Counted from the first letter of the stretch, positions 22,206 through 34,676 are shown. The stretch is DNA of 64,000 bases from Nelumbo lutea (GCA_022828595.1 JAKGHH010000003.1:60377759-60441758); one strand, 5' to 3'. Made by a program: numbers and translations. The notes: a model not told the origin generated them from the letters alone.

Positions 22206-23690
22206 AAGGCTAGAATTTGTGAGGAAAACTACAATGGAAAAGACTTGTGCAGATTTGTTTCTACTTTTGTCTAATATATTTCTTTACCTTTTTTCTCAAA
22301 AAAAAAAAAAAAAAAAAAAAGATAGTCAAGTTGAGTTTAGTTTGTGTTGAGGCTCAAATTTATGATGAAAATTACACCTTTCTATGGGACTTTCTGGCCA
22401 TATGATATACTAAAAGTAGTGTCTGATATTGAGTAGTTCTCATATTATATTGCTTATTTATACCTATTGTTGTGGCACTAACTGGTTGTTATTTGCATCA
22501 AACTTTTGGTATTAAGTATGTTACCCAAATTTTTGAACCCTCCTAACCCCCCTCCCAAATTAAGTATTAAGAAGGGTAATCGAATCCAAGTAAAGGGAAA
22601 AGTACCTGAGAAGAGGAAACAAGTCCAATCAAAGGAAGTGTGACCCAAGAAATCACCTAGATGATCAAAACATAAATATGGTATATGTCCTAACTCGTTA
22701 CAAAGATAGTTTTGAGTCCAGGAGGCATTGTAGTTTCTCAAACCGCTGGTTGAACTGGTTTGAACCAAACCATCCCTATTTTAATTTGTATGTTGATTCA
22801 TTAGGTTTAGAATTTCTCTTCTACATAAATATTTTGCCTTAAGAACAAAATCATTTCTTCTAGGGATAAGTCTTTATAAATGCATATAGGCTTTCACTTA
22901 AGTGGAAACTTAAAAAGAAAAATGTAAAATCTTGATCTGATTTGAGTCAAGTGAAATTGAAATCAGCGGATGTTATGCTGAAAAAATTCATCTGATTTTA
23001 TGCATATAGGCATTTCTCAATCACACTTAGACAATATTTTTTTCTCGGTCTATGGGAATTATCATTTCTCAATCTCTAGTTGTTGGATCCTCCATCCTTC
23101 ATTAGTTCAGGTTTGAAGAAAATAGACAGTCATAAACCTCTATTAATTAAGACTTGGAAGAGTAAGAACGGGTAAGAAATGGAAATAAACTAAAACCCAT
23201 TTAACAATTAATGAAATGGCCCAATTAATTACTCTTCAGCAATCCTCTTCTGGATCTCTCTACCCATTAACAGTTAAAAAAAAAATACATGTAGCTAATA
23301 CTAAAATTTAAAATGGGATATTGTTTCTACTTTTTTTTTTTATATTTATGTTTCCTTTAATGCAATGGTGCAGCTGTTGTGATTTATCAAAGCTCCTTTC
23401 TCTTGACATGCACCACCCCTTCATTGCTAGCATTGCATCAAATACTTGTCTTTCCTTGTAAGTGTTGTGCACTCAAACCCCAAAGCATATGTCGGTTGTT
23501 TCTAAATGTGGTTGGCTACTTCATGGATGGAAATGAGGAACCCTAGTTTGAATTTTCATTGGTTTAATTGATTTGCTTGTGAAAAAAAAAAAGGTTACGT
23601 AATTACTTCTTTAACATTATTAATTATTAGCATATCATGTGCTTTGCCTTAGAATTAATACTTCTTTAATAGTGTGTGCTTGCTTATAAG
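22206..23690. other. Intergenic/TE interior, no gene recognised
   Basis: Contains a run of 23 A at 22298-22320 and shorter A/T runs (23328, 23582), but no coding similarity. It lies between the copia RT remnant and the HINT4-like pseudogene, so it may be part of the DNA inserted into the copia element. Confidence 0.4.
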
Positions 23691-23919
23691 TTATTATTTA
23701 ATGTATTGAATTATGCATAAAATGAGGAGATTGTCAAAGCGCAAGTTATTCTTACAAAGTTTTGAAGGCAATACTTGAAGAGATAATGGACCACCAGCCC
23801 ATAGACCCCTAGATAGAGGTGTGAGTGGGACACCAAATATTGAGATTCCGCACCCTACATCAGTACAAGGTGCGCATGTGCAATCCTCTGAAGCTGGTTT
23901 GAGAGCTAATCCACCTAAC

Positions 23920-24297
23920 ACCTCTACTTGGGTATGAAAGGAAGTGACAAACAGTGGAGATGTCAGATGGAGATGGTTAATGTTGTTGAATGGAGGGGCA
24001 TGAGTACTCATTGGATTGAGGTGCATCTCTGCGTAGTAGAGCCTGCCCCACACTCACCATGTGACTTACCAAAAGATAATCTTCCTCCCTCCTTTGGAAG
24101 CCATTGATAGTTGAAATGTGCTCCACAGGAATCACTTGATAATGCCTGAACGTAGAAGGCCTGATATCTTCAAAGGCAACGACCTTCTCATCGGAGTGGA
24201 GGAGAGTGGTAAAAGTGGAAGAAGAATCGATCTGACAGAATATGCAGGTTCCTTCTCCCGCCTTCGCACCAACTTCTCCTAATGGAGACAAGTCCAC
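23920..24297 (-). pseudogene. HINT4-like histidine triad (HIT) protein pseudogene
   Basis: An ATG at 24297 opens a frame with CIFCQID (the Cys pair of HIT hydrolases), LLHSDEKVVAFEDIRPS, HYQVIPVEHI and SVGQALLRRDAPQS. These are the N-terminal blocks of plant HINT4-type nucleotide hydrolases, without introns. After DAPQS the frame shifts and the terminal HxHxHxx triad appears as NHLHLTSP, having lost its third His. The frame ends prematurely at about 23980 and similarity fades by 23920. Lack of introns suggests a retrocopy or captured cDNA. No poly(A) or target duplication found. Confidence 0.7.
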
Positions 24298-26039
24298 TTG
24301 GAAATGTTCAGTCGGAAATTCTGCTTCAGAAAAACAATGAGACCTTCACTCTCAATCTAGGTTGGGCATTTCCTTGGAGAGTCTACTTCAATGGTGATGA
24401 TTGCATGCTACCCCCACCTACCAAATTCTGCCTTTGCAAACTCACCTACATTCTCAATATTTGTTTCTTCTCTGCTGCTCTTGATGACTGTTTGGTGAAT
24501 CCCGTAGATGTTGGAATGGAGAAAAAGGCAATTTTCAGAAGTTTTGGAGGGAGAAAAAAAGTAGTTTTTCTTTCTGCCCATAGCATTTCTTCTTAACTTT
24601 TGATGCAAGCCCCTTAGCATTTTTGTGTTGCATCATTCTAATTTCGTTGATTTTCTTGCATCTTTATATTGAAATTCTGAATACATATCTTTATCAGAAT
24701 TGGTGGTCAGTTGAGTGGGAAAAATCATGTAACCAATTGAACCATCCAAGGATGTAGGCGTGTAGAGGCTCTTGTTGTTCTTGGTTTGTAGAAAATATAT
24801 GGAAGTGAGATGTTTCTAGGACTAGGCTCTAATTCAAATTGAATCTTAGCATTAGCAAGATGGTTATTTTCCCTTTTTGCTAGGCAATTATTAAGTGGTG
24901 AGTGGTTAGTAGTTATAATAAAACCAGACTAGACCAGACCAGATGGTTAACCAGTAATCCAATGACCCAATACGATTTTTGGGTCTACATAGTTATTGTT
25001 AACTATTGATAAAACCATGGCTTAGTGAGCTTTCTAGTATTTCGTCCGCTCTAAGGTTGACAACATTGGACTAGAGGAACCTCCGTTTCACCTAAGATGA
25101 TGATCAATTTCATCTTCATTAGTTTTGCAATTTGCATGGGTAGAAGAAAAAAATCATGACATGTTCATAGATAGAGTTGGCTAACTCTAGCAGCGTAAGT
25201 TTGTCAGCTGTAGGTACAAGTCTCCTCTTCCATCCTTGAATTTAGCATTGAAATTAATCATTCACAAATTGATGATTTTGACTAACTTTAATATTAATGG
25301 CGGAGCCTATGACTCGACTATTAATTAGTAGGGCCTCGATTTCTTTCTCAATTTTCATGGACATAGCTAGTAGTTTTAAATAATATTATAATTAGGTAAA
25401 TCCTTTTTATATGTTTGAAAGTATCAGAAATCCTTATGCCATCATGCATACAATGGTATAATTATGCCATACATGTAGTTCTAATTCATAGTGCCAAGGA
25501 GGTTGTATATCGAAGGAAGAAACTTGTTTTATTTACTCTTTTATGTTCATTGTTAGCTTCTGCATGAAAAATAAAGCTAAATTTTTTATTTATTCTGATT
25601 ATGAGTAGGTAGCCTATTTATTACTCGTGTATTTGGACAATGATATAATGGTTGGTTATTTGAGGCTTCTCTTTTTTCTCCTATCTTCTCCTCTTTCTTC
25701 TTTTCCTTTTTCCTGATTGTAGTTTTGGTGACAGAGGGAGTTTGGATGGGGGATGCAAAAGTTTTGGGGGGTGTTAGCAATTGATTCATTACCTATATGT
25801 CTGCATGTTCATCCCAGACTATGGGGGATATGGCATTAATGGATGAAATGTTGACATTGATTATTAAAAACATAAGTTTGTAAGGGTATTTCAATGAATT
25901 AAATCATTGTCACGTGACATGGTGTACTATTCTAATCTAACGATAGGGTAAATGTGTGGAGGTCATGTGAATGGTTTTATTGTTTTAAGCCAGTCAGTTC
26001 AAGTTAAATAGAGAGCATGATTGTTTACTTATAGAGAGC
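24298..26039. other. Non-coding stretch
   Basis: No convincing gene. Contains a short MITE-like piece near 24920-25010. May belong to the DNA inserted into the copia element. Confidence 0.4.
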
Positions 26040-26200
26040 ATGACTGTCATTTTGCATCTAGAAAATCATGCAAAAAGAAAGGAGCAAAAAGTAGAGGAGC
26101 TTATAAAAGTTGTAGCTTCAGGTGCCAAGGTTATTGTCAATGGAGCTGCTATTTGAGAGATGGCATTGCATTTCTGTGAGCGCTACATGTTGAGCAAAGT
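26040..26200 (+). pseudogene. CCT8 (TCP-1 theta chaperonin) exon fragment
   Basis: The forward frame reads KVEELIKVVASGAKVIVNGAA, then a stop (TGA) in place of Gly, then EMALHFCERY. This block is highly characteristic of the theta subunit of the cytosolic chaperonin CCT. Only about 50 residues are present, with an internal stop and no neighbouring exons, so it is a captured or duplicated fragment. It lies 76 bp left of the gypsy element. Confidence 0.75.
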
Positions 26201-26275
26201 TAAGCTTTTCAGGATGTGGAATCGATCTCTCATGAGTTATTCATCATTTTCAATGAATTAGTTATTGATGGAGGG

Positions 26276-27057
26276 TGATTTGGCCTGACCTCATCATAAG
26301 AGGATACGTGGACGTGACTCAGCATAAGTGACAACTCAGCGTGACCAGCCCGCCAAGATCCAGCGTGGTAGCTCGCTACAAGATGACACTCCGATTACCC
26401 CGAGCTAAAATTCTTCCAAATATGAAATACCCCGACCTAAGATTCTCCCAAGACAGAAATCTCCCGAGCTCAAGGCACTTCGGGTTGAGCTCGGGAGCCT
26501 CCTAAGAATAAACTCTCCCGACCAAACTCAAGTAGGCCACCTTGGGTAGAAGCACCTCGGCATAGGGTAGCTCGGTACAAGGTAGCTCGGGGCAGAGTAG
26601 CTCGGCATATCACAGGAAGATCTCCTACCTGACAACCGTACCTACCAAATCTGGAGACTGTGCCCACGTCTCTCATCAGGCAGCGTCGTGCCTGCCAACC
26701 TTGAGAGGTGTCCCTTGCCTGGCAGGGCCGTACTTTGCAATGGTTACTTGCACCCACCAGCTCAACCCTGGCAAGTAACGGTTGCGGCAGAGAATCAGAG
26801 GCGGTTATACCTAATTTGACAGGACATCAGTATATAAGAGTTCCAACCCCAAGAGAAAAGGTAACTTGTGTGATTTGCACTCTAGCCCTTTCATTTTTGC
26901 TCTACAACTCTCTCTTCCTACCACTAACTTAAGCATCGGAATATTCCCGCCAAGAGAGCTCCCGATGGATCCTTCTTCTTCCTCACAGGTATCTCGTCCG
27001 TCGCCAAATAGGAGCGCAACCGCTGCCAACTAGGAGTGACCAAATCGCGCACCATCA
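26276..27057 (+). repeat. 5' LTR of the gypsy element
   Basis: 782 bp, highly similar to 34677-35467. A TATA-like tatataagag occurs at about 26830. Internally rich in 'agctcgg' words. Confidence 0.9.
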
Positions 27058-27070
27058 ATTGGCGCCGTCT

Positions 27071-27406
27071 ATGGGAACCGCTTCAAAAAGCCTTCTTCCA
27101 CCAAACTTAGCAACTTCAGTTTCCATGGCTTCCTCCAGCAACGCCGGACGCAGCACAGAAATGAGTGCCGCTGAGGAGCAACTTCAGGTCCCAGCAGTAT
27201 GTATTGGACAGTTCACCGTCCCCCTCTCTGTGGATGGAGTTCATACTCTGAACGTGCCTCAGATAATGGCACCTGTGAACGCTCCACTCCCCTCCACAGT
27301 AGGAGCAACTTTCGCCGAACCCTCCATTGTTCCTCCGATGACCGGCCAAAACTATCTTGAAGACCTGGTGCACTGCATGCGAGCTATGCAGGCTCAAATG
27401 CAATAG
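27071..27406 (+). pseudogene. gypsy gag remnant
   Basis: First ATG after the primer site; an alanine/proline-rich frame ending MRAMQAQMQ at a TAG (27404-27406). It is far shorter than a normal gag. About 130 bp later a second piece reads EELIRRGYLRNFV (27560-27600), a phrase found late in TAT gag, so most of the capsid region has been deleted. Confidence 0.65.
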
Positions 27407-27626
27407 TTTCAACAGTTTCAACAGTTTCAGCTGTATCAGCAGCAAGTGTTGCACCAAGTCTATCGGCAACAGTACCAGCAGCAGTTTTCACCACTGCCCC
27501 AGAACCAGCAACAAGTGGATATTTAATACTGAAAGTTGTAAAAACCTCCGCAATGAGATAGAAGAACTCATCCGTCGCGGATATTTAAGAAATTTTGTAT
27601 AAAATGATAATAAAACAGGGTGGCAG

Positions 27627-28120
27627 GTGGAGCAAGGTAGAGATGCTCCCGAGTCCAGTAACAGGCAAGGTGACCAACTGCAGAGGCAACCACCTGAAGA
27701 AAGGCCAGTTCGGGGAACGATCCAAATGATCACCAGCGGATCAATTGTCGCGGGCTTCACCTCGGCCGCGACAAGGACCTCGGCTCGTGAGATCAAAAGA
27801 GAAGAGCGGAATCCCCCAAAGCGACCAAAGACAGAGAAACCAATCTTCTTCACCGAGGATGACACGCGCGGAGTCCAGTACCCCCACAATGACGCGCTCG
27901 TTGTAAAGATAAAAATCAATAATTTCAAGGTGAAGCATGTCCTCGTTGACTCTGGTAGTTTGACAGACATACTCTTCAAGTCCGCTTTCGACAAGCTTCA
28001 TCTTCAGGAGAGCAATCTCAAGCCCACAAACACTCCCTTGGTGAGCTTCAGCGGAGAGGAAGTCAGGCCCCTAGGGAGAGTCCACGTATCAATGGAGGTC
28101 GGCACCTGGCCTAGCATAGT
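27627..28120 (+). pseudogene. gypsy aspartic protease region
   Basis: Frame contains FTEDDTRGVQYPHNDALVV and the active-site block VLVDSGSLTDIL (Asp-Ser-Gly), then LVSFSGEEVRPLGRV. The frame is lost at about 28110-28130, where the reading moves to another phase and protease-RT linker sequence is missing. Confidence 0.75.
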
Positions 28121-28129
28121 GAGGCTTTC

Positions 28130-29535
28130 GTGCCTACTTCAACAAAGGACCCAACTCGGACCCTCCAGTTCGGCGCTTCAATCGAGGAGCCTCTACGATC
28201 TCAATTGGTAAGCTTTCTACTTAAAAATTTAGATGTTTTTGCATGGTCCTCGGTCGAGATGCCCGACATAGACCCTAAAATCACCACTCACAAACTAAAC
28301 ATTGATCCTGTAGTTAGGCCTGTTAGACAAAAGAAACGCAACCTAGCCCCGGAGCGTTGGAGAGCAGTTGATGAGGAGGTCAGGAAGCTCCTCACAGCCA
28401 ATTTTATTAGGGAAGTCCATTACCTGAGCTGGGTAGCCAACCCCGTTCTGGTAAAAGAGGCTAATGACGCATGTGCGTCGATTATACTGACCTGAACTGA
28501 GCTTGCCCAAAGGACTGCTTCCCACTCCCCAAGATCGATCGTTTGGTGAACAACACCTTAGGGCATGAGTTGTTGAGCTTCTTGGACACCTATTCGGACT
28601 ACAACCAGATCAGAATGAACCCTGCTGATGAAGAAAAAATGGCCTTCATAATTGAGTTCGGCCTGTACTGCTACAAGGTCATGCCCTTTGGACTAAAAAA
28701 TGTCGGGGCAACATTTCAGAGACTTGTAAACCGACTATTTGAGTCGTTGATCAGCAAAAAAGTAGAGTGTTATGTAAACGACATGGTCGTCAAAACCCAA
28801 TTTTCAAGCGATTTAATAAAAGATTTGCACTCTGTTTTTGAAATTTTGCGCAAGTTTAATATGAAGTTAAACCCGAACAAGTGTGTTTTCGGTGTCACCT
28901 CGGGTAAATTTCTAGGTTACATCGTTAACCGACGTGGTATTAAGGCCAACCCTGATAAAATCAAGGCCATCTTAGATATGAAACCACCCCGAAAATTGAA
29001 GGAGGTTCAAAGGTTGAATGGCCGAATAGCCACTCTGAGCCGCTTCATGTCTAAGTCGACAGATCACTACCTGCCTTTCTTTAAGGCAATTAAGAGAATC
29101 AAAGACTTCGAATGGACCGAAGAATGCAAGTTCACTTTTGACGAGCTCAAAAGGTACCTCGCTAGTATCCTGGTGTTAACCCGACCCGAGGAGGGAGACA
29201 TTTTGGAGTTGTACCTCTCCGCGAGTGATGAGGTAATCAGCTCGGTACTGACAAAAGTATTAGATCGGGTCCAATGACCCATCTACTATGTTAGCAAAGT
29301 GTTACAGGAAGCAGAGACGAGGTATCCTGAGATCGAAAAGTTGGCGTACGCTCTAGTTGTTGCAGCTCGGAAACTGCGACCGTACTTCCAAGGTCATACA
29401 ATCGCCATCATCACCAATAAGCCTCTGAGGCAAGTCTTGCTCAAGCTCGAGGTCTCCAATAGATTGACGAAGTGGGCAATCGAACTCAGCGAGTACGACA
29501 TTCAGTACAAACCGCGAACTTCCATTAAGGCCTAA
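28130..29535 (+). pseudogene. gypsy reverse transcriptase and RNase H
   Basis: 28130-28495 encodes the RT N-terminal part (VFAWSSVEMPDIDP, REVHYLSWVANPVLVKE). A frame break follows at about 28470-28500, then 28543-29277 continues with SFLDTYSDYNQIRM, MPFGLKNVGATFQRLVN and the catalytic box. The box reads YVNDM where YVDDM is expected, so the first catalytic Asp of the pair is changed. A TGA (29275-29277) separates this from the RNase H segment at 29299-29535 (PIYYVSKVLQEAE, YALVVAARKLRPYF). Confidence 0.85.
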
Positions 29536-29649
29536 GCCTTAGCTGACTTTGTCATGGAATGCACTTTCAGCACCGAGGTCCCTGAGTTAGTCGAGCCTGA
29601 GCACTGCGAGGAAGCTCCAACCAGCACGGCTTCTCTCCTGGTTAGACCA

Positions 29650-30060
29650 AAACCGACCTGAGATGAGGAGCCTTGGATCCTCCATGTGGATGGCTCATCA
29701 AATCAGAAGGGTAGCGGGGCTGGAATCATTCTATATGAGCCAAGTGGTGTGAAATTGGAGTATAAGCTATGCTTCGAGTTCGCTACATCCAACAATGAAG
29801 TGGAGTACGAGGCGCTGATAGTCGGGTTGGCCTTAGCAAGTGAAGTGAAAGCTAAGCATATCATTATTTGCAGCGACTCCTAGCTCCTGGTCAACCAGGT
29901 CACTAGCGAATACGAACCTCGCAAGCCAACCATTGTCGCCTACTTAGCCAAAGTCAGAGAGGCCCTGCTCAACTTCCAGTCCTACTTCATCAAGCAGATC
30001 CTGAGATCTGAGAACGTTGAGGCCGATGCCCTATCCCGATTAGCCAACACAAGTGACAAC
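29650..30060 (+). pseudogene. gypsy second (archaeal-type) RNase H
   Basis: Reads WILHVDGSSNQKGSGAGI, ATSNNEVEYEALIVGL and HIIICSDS, then a TAG (29881-29883), then LLVNQV...LRSENVEADALSRLA. These are the Asp, Glu and Asp blocks of an RNase H fold, characteristic of TAT elements that carry two RNase H domains. Confidence 0.8.
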
Positions 30061-30167
30061 ACCATGAGAACCGTGTACATAGAGAACTTGCCTCGGCCTA
30101 GCATTCTCAGGGGGCAGACGAGGTTGCTCCTATCGTACAAGCAGAGTCGAGCTGGATTGACCCACTC

Positions 30168-31330
30168 GTGAGCTTCCTACTACACGGGACCCTCCCTGCA
30201 GATTGTAATGCGGCCAGAAGGGTAGAGCGCCAAGCAGCCAAATACATCATAATCGACGGACGGTTGTATCAAAGATCTTACACGCTCCCTCATCTGCGTT
30301 GCTTACGACCCTCTAAAGTTGAGCTCATGCTCCGCAACACTCATGAGGGATTGTGTGGCAGACACTTAGGGGGCAGGGCCCTCATCTAGAAAGTGCTACG
30401 ACAGGGATATTATTGGCCAACGTTGAAGGCAGATGCAATTGAGTTGGTCAGAAAGTGTGACAAATGTCAGAAGCATGCCAACATCCACCACCAGCCCGCT
30501 GCCGACCTAAAGTACCTCACCAGCAATAGGACAGAGGAGGTTCTTAGTGGTAGCAGTTGATTATTTCACTAACTGGGTGGAGGCCGAACCTCTCGCAATG
30601 ATCATAGCGCAGAATGTGCAAAACATTTTCTAGAAGAATATAGTTTGCCATTTCGGACTACCCCGAATACTCATCTCTGATAACGGCAAGCAGTTTGAGG
30701 ACATTAAATTCCAGAGCTGGTGCAAAGATATGGGAATACAATAAAATTTTACCTCGGTGGCACACCCTCAAGCGAATGGCCAAGCGGAGGTCACAAACAG
30801 AACCATTCTCCGCAAACTGAAGGCACACCTAGACCGAGCTAAGGGACTATGGGTAGATGAGCTGCCCAGTGTACTATGGGCTTATCGAACCACAGTGAAG
30901 ACCGCAACAGGTGAGACCCCCTTCAACCTCACTTACGGCACCGAGGCAGTCATCCCAGCCGAGATCCAGGTTCCCACGCTACATTTGAAAGTGTATGATG
31001 ACGAAACAAATGAAGATGAGCTACGCACCTACCTCGACCTACTTGACGAGATACGGGACCTCGCATACATTAGGACCGTGGCCTACCAGCAGAGAGTAGC
31101 TCAGTACTATAACGCCAGGGTCAAGAAGCGGAACCTCTGTGTCGGAGACCTAGTTCTTCGTAAAGTCATTGGTACCTGAGTCCGGTGTTGTTAAGCTCGA
31201 GCCAAATTGGGGAGGACCCTACCGAGTAAAGCGGGTGCTTGGGGAAGGAACGTATGAGCTCGAAACCCTAGAAGGGAAGCAAATACCTCGAGCATGGAAT
31301 ATTGTCAACCTAAGGCAATATTACTTGTAA
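30168..31330 (+). pseudogene. gypsy integrase
   Basis: Starts with the zinc-binding region (NTHEGLCGRHLGGRAL, then a TAG, GYYWPTLKADA, CDKCQKHA). Core pieces follow with frame breaks. 30757-31179 is open, reading AHPQANGQAEVTNRTIL, LWAYRTT and ETPFNLTYGTEAVIP. After a frame change the C terminus reads NWGGPYRV and ends RQYYL at about 31329. At least two stops and two frameshifts. Confidence 0.8.
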
Positions 31331-31338
31331 TTACCAAG

Positions 31339-31775
31339 GAGAATGGACTATTAAGTCGCTCCCCCAGCCTAAGGGCTAAAACGCCGAGCTAACAAAGGAC
31401 CTCAACACTATGAGACCCAGTCGCCTCTTCGGCATGGGCGAACTCCAGGAGAGTGGACTATAAGTCACTCCCCCAGCCTAAGGGCCAAAACGCTGAGCTA
31501 ACAAAGGACCTCGGCACTATAAGACCCAGTCACCTCTTCGGCATGGGTGAATTCCAAGAGAGTGGATTATAAGTCGCTCCCCTAGCCTAAGGGCCAAAAT
31601 GCCAAACTAACAAAGGACCTTGGCACAATAAGACCCCGTTGCCTCTTTGGCATGGGTGAACTCTATGAGAGTGGACTATAAGTCGCTCCCCCAGCCTAAG
31701 GGCTAAAACGCTGAGTTAACGAAAGATCTCACTGTATAAAACCTAGTCACCTCATCGGCATAGGCTAAGTAGTTG
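31339..31775 (+). repeat. Four ~109-bp tandem repeats downstream of integrase
   Basis: Units start at 31339, 31449, 31558 and 31667, each opening gagagtggactataagtc (variants) and containing ctcccccagcctaaggg and a 'cggcatggg' phrase. Non-coding; lies between pol and the antisense gene, where TAT elements often have tandem repeats. Confidence 0.9.
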
Positions 31776-32196
31776 TAATGCCTAAGGTGTAGGTAGCTCG
31801 AGTACGAACCTTATGATGCATAGCCCACCCTGTTATACAACAGGTTGAACCCGTTAGGGACAACCGATGTCAACTTAAGTAACCCGGGTGTAGACAGGTC
31901 AGGCATATACCCTACTATATTGCTCACCTCGGTGTACATAAGATTACCCCTACTAACTACTGGGAGACAGTTCAGGGTGATGACAGTCGAGAAACCCCCA
32001 CTTCGGGTACTTAGCTTGATAGCTTAACAGTTCAGGGTAAAATAATCACTTTGGAAAATAAAGTAAATTGCACAGCACTTAGCAAAGTGTATTTTCATTA
32101 CAAGGATATATTTCATTACAAAAAGTTTGTTACAAAGGGGGAAGAAAAGAAAGAAAAAACTGAGCTCATAGGCTCAAAGTACAAGGACTGCCTGAA

Positions 32197-34163
32197 CTAA
32201 TTAAGGGACTTATCATTCTTGCTCGGAGCCTTTGCAGAAGTGCCAGCTTGGTCGGTAGCATCAGCCTCCCCGATGTCTTCGTCGCCCTCTTCCTTAGAGT
32301 CTGGGTCTTTAGCAGCTTGCTGAGCTACCTCTCCCATGATTCGTGAGGTGGTGATGGCGCTTACATCAAGATGCAGGAACTCGCGCTTTATCAACCACCT
32401 GCTGAGATTGAAGCCTTTGCGGTAGGCCTCCACCAACACCCCGTCGAACTCCTTCGATTTGACGTAGTCCTGGACAGCCTTGACTTTGGCCTCCTCCATG
32501 GTGCCAAGGAGAACCTCAGTTCGCTCCTTGACATCGGATTCGAGGTTCTCTACCTCGCGCCTCAGAGCCCCCTTATCTGCCTCAAGGTTTTCCACCTTGC
32601 GCAGCAGCTCCTCCTTCTCTCGCGGCCACCCCTCCTTCTCCGACATCAGCACCTAAATGTAGTTTTTCTAAGCTATGGCATCGCTCTCCAACCGGTGGAT
32701 TTGACCGCGAGCTAGCTTCGAATCGGTGTGAGTCATGCGGGTTGAGTCTTCGACAGCCAGAGCTCGCTTTAAGTGCTACTTGGACTGGTAGGTCAGGGCA
32801 TGCACGGCGTTGTTCACCTGCCAAGAATGCCAGTTAGCACCAGTAAGGCTACAAATGTAAAAACTAAAGTTTAAACAAGACTTACCACCATGCAGTGGGT
32901 AGCTGCTCGAGCTCCAAGCTGAGCAGGTGATAGCTCGACCCATTCAGAAACCTCCTTGGCACACGCAGCCCCTTTGCTCTTCCGAAGGTTGTACTGCGGG
33001 TTTAGGATGCTCCGAGTTGTTCCTTCGCTCCCTGAAGTAATCTCGGGCACGGAAATGGGCTGTGCAGTGGTCTCGGGAGTGGGCTCCGTAGCTGTCTTGG
33101 GAATGGGCTCCGCAATCATCTCGGGCTCCCAAGGTGGGAGGTTCTCCGGCTCCTCCAAGTCAATCACCGAAGCATCAACAGGATGTTCAAGCTCGGGAGT
33201 AGGAGCCCATGGAAGTTCAATGCGAGCTCTCTTAGCAGGTCGCTTTTTCCTTCCTTTCATCTTTCTGAAGAGCCTTTCTGCGCTAAGTTGCTCCATGGGT
33301 CCTGCAACAAAGCTTGACATCAGTGATGCTACCAAAAAAGTGCCAGCTACTAAGGTAAAGTACTAACTCTAAAACAAGGCTACCTACCAGGACTCAAACT
33401 GGCCTGGATGAGCTTGTCCTTGGCAAGGTAGTCATTGTAGTTGAAGCCAAGCTCCGCCCAAGATGAGTGTCTCCCTTGTATCCCGGTCCAACACAATGCC
33501 GAAGTCCTGAACGACCACCCTCCAGTGAGTAGGGAAAGGCCACCCCGCAGGGTTGCGAACTACAAAGTAATCTCGTTTCCTGGCCAGGATTTTGTTGGGA
33601 AGCTCGTGTAACAACTTGAAGCTCGGGCGGGGGGACAAGTAGTAGGTCCATCTGTGCTCAGGGAGAACGCTAGAGGCATTCTTCTTTATGGAGAGGATGG
33701 AGGAGAAAATGTCGAGGTCAAGAGGAAGGGCATAGTCAAAACAGAGGGAAATGGTACCGACCACGTTCCGGATAGAGTTCGGGTGGAGTTGATCTATAGT
33801 GACGTCGAAGTGATTTAACACTTCAATAATTAGGGGGTGCAGTGGAAGGCAGAGTCCGGCTGCGAGCTATTCCCCGAAAATCATGATCTCGTTGTGACCG
33901 TGTTCCCAAGGGAAGTCGCCCGTAGGAAGGTGGTAGGTATACTCCCTATGAAGGTTATACCGAACTATTAGGGCCCTAAGTCTGTCTACAATCATAGTAG
34001 AAGGGTCGAACTTGTCCAGCATCCGACCTCGATGAGAGGTGGACGTCGGGTTATCCGATGTCTCCCGCACCTCGTAGACTAACTGTGCCTTGGAGGCACC
34101 TTCTTGAGTCGGGGCACCCGCCTCGGGCTCATCTAAGAGACTGTCGAAGCTATGGTTTGACAT
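32197..34163 (-). pseudogene. Antisense gene of the TAT element (Transposase_28-type domain, spliced)
   Basis: Three minus-strand exons can be placed by GT-AG borders: 34163-33388, 33301-32886 and 32817-32197. Exon 1 encodes EYTYHLPTGDFPWEHG, then an in-frame TAG at 33867-33869, then LPLHPLIIEVLNHFDV, DQLHPNSIRNVVG and the tail RNPAGWPFPTHW. This is the 'putative gypsy-type transposon' domain (Pfam Transposase_28) that TAT elements carry in antisense. Exon 2 is acidic and proline-rich with a basic KGRKKRPAKRAR cluster. Exon 3 is a coiled coil (EKEELLRKVENLEAD...) ending in a Glu/Asp-rich tail. A second frame break occurs near 33430, plus a stop early in exon 3. Function in the retrotransposon is unknown; broken here. 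Confidence 0.75.
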
Positions 34164-34676
34164 AGCTACGAGCTAAAAATGAATAAAAAAAAAGAGAAGC
34201 AAACTACGAACTAAAAAGGAGAGACTAAGGGAACTCACCAAGGGAAAACGACCGAGCTAGGAAGACTGACGAACTGGGAAACCCAAGCTGAAGAACTTAG
34301 TTGTGACCTCAAGATGAACGATTGTGAACTTATGGCAGAGAAAATGACTAGGGTCTCCCCTATTTATAGTCGCTATGTCCGAGATTCAATGGTTGAGATC
34401 AAGACGATCTAACGGCTCTCAAGAAAACTGGTTGCGCGACCCCCGAGGTAAAATCAGTTTAGCACATTTTTTGACATCCGCAAAGTTTATAGATCGCGTG
34501 ACATTTGTGCGTGAACTACATGTGGCCCGGGTTATCCTTGATTGAGTCGAGCAGCGAACTGGTCTGACCGATGAACTATCTGATGGGGCAGCCTAGACTT
34601 CAGGCCAAATCCACCTGTCACGTCGTGAACTCCCCACACCAGGTCAGGACCCCTGGCTCGGGGAGTGGGGGGCAAT

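Noticed and set aside
22298..22320. Run of 23 A as a LINE or processed-gene poly(A) tail
   Set aside because: No coding or LINE sequence could be recognised upstream of it, and no target duplication was found.
31845..32027. 60-codon frame after the gypsy 4-copy repeat
   Set aside because: No similarity to env or other retroelement proteins and too short. No envelope-like gene was found anywhere in the element.
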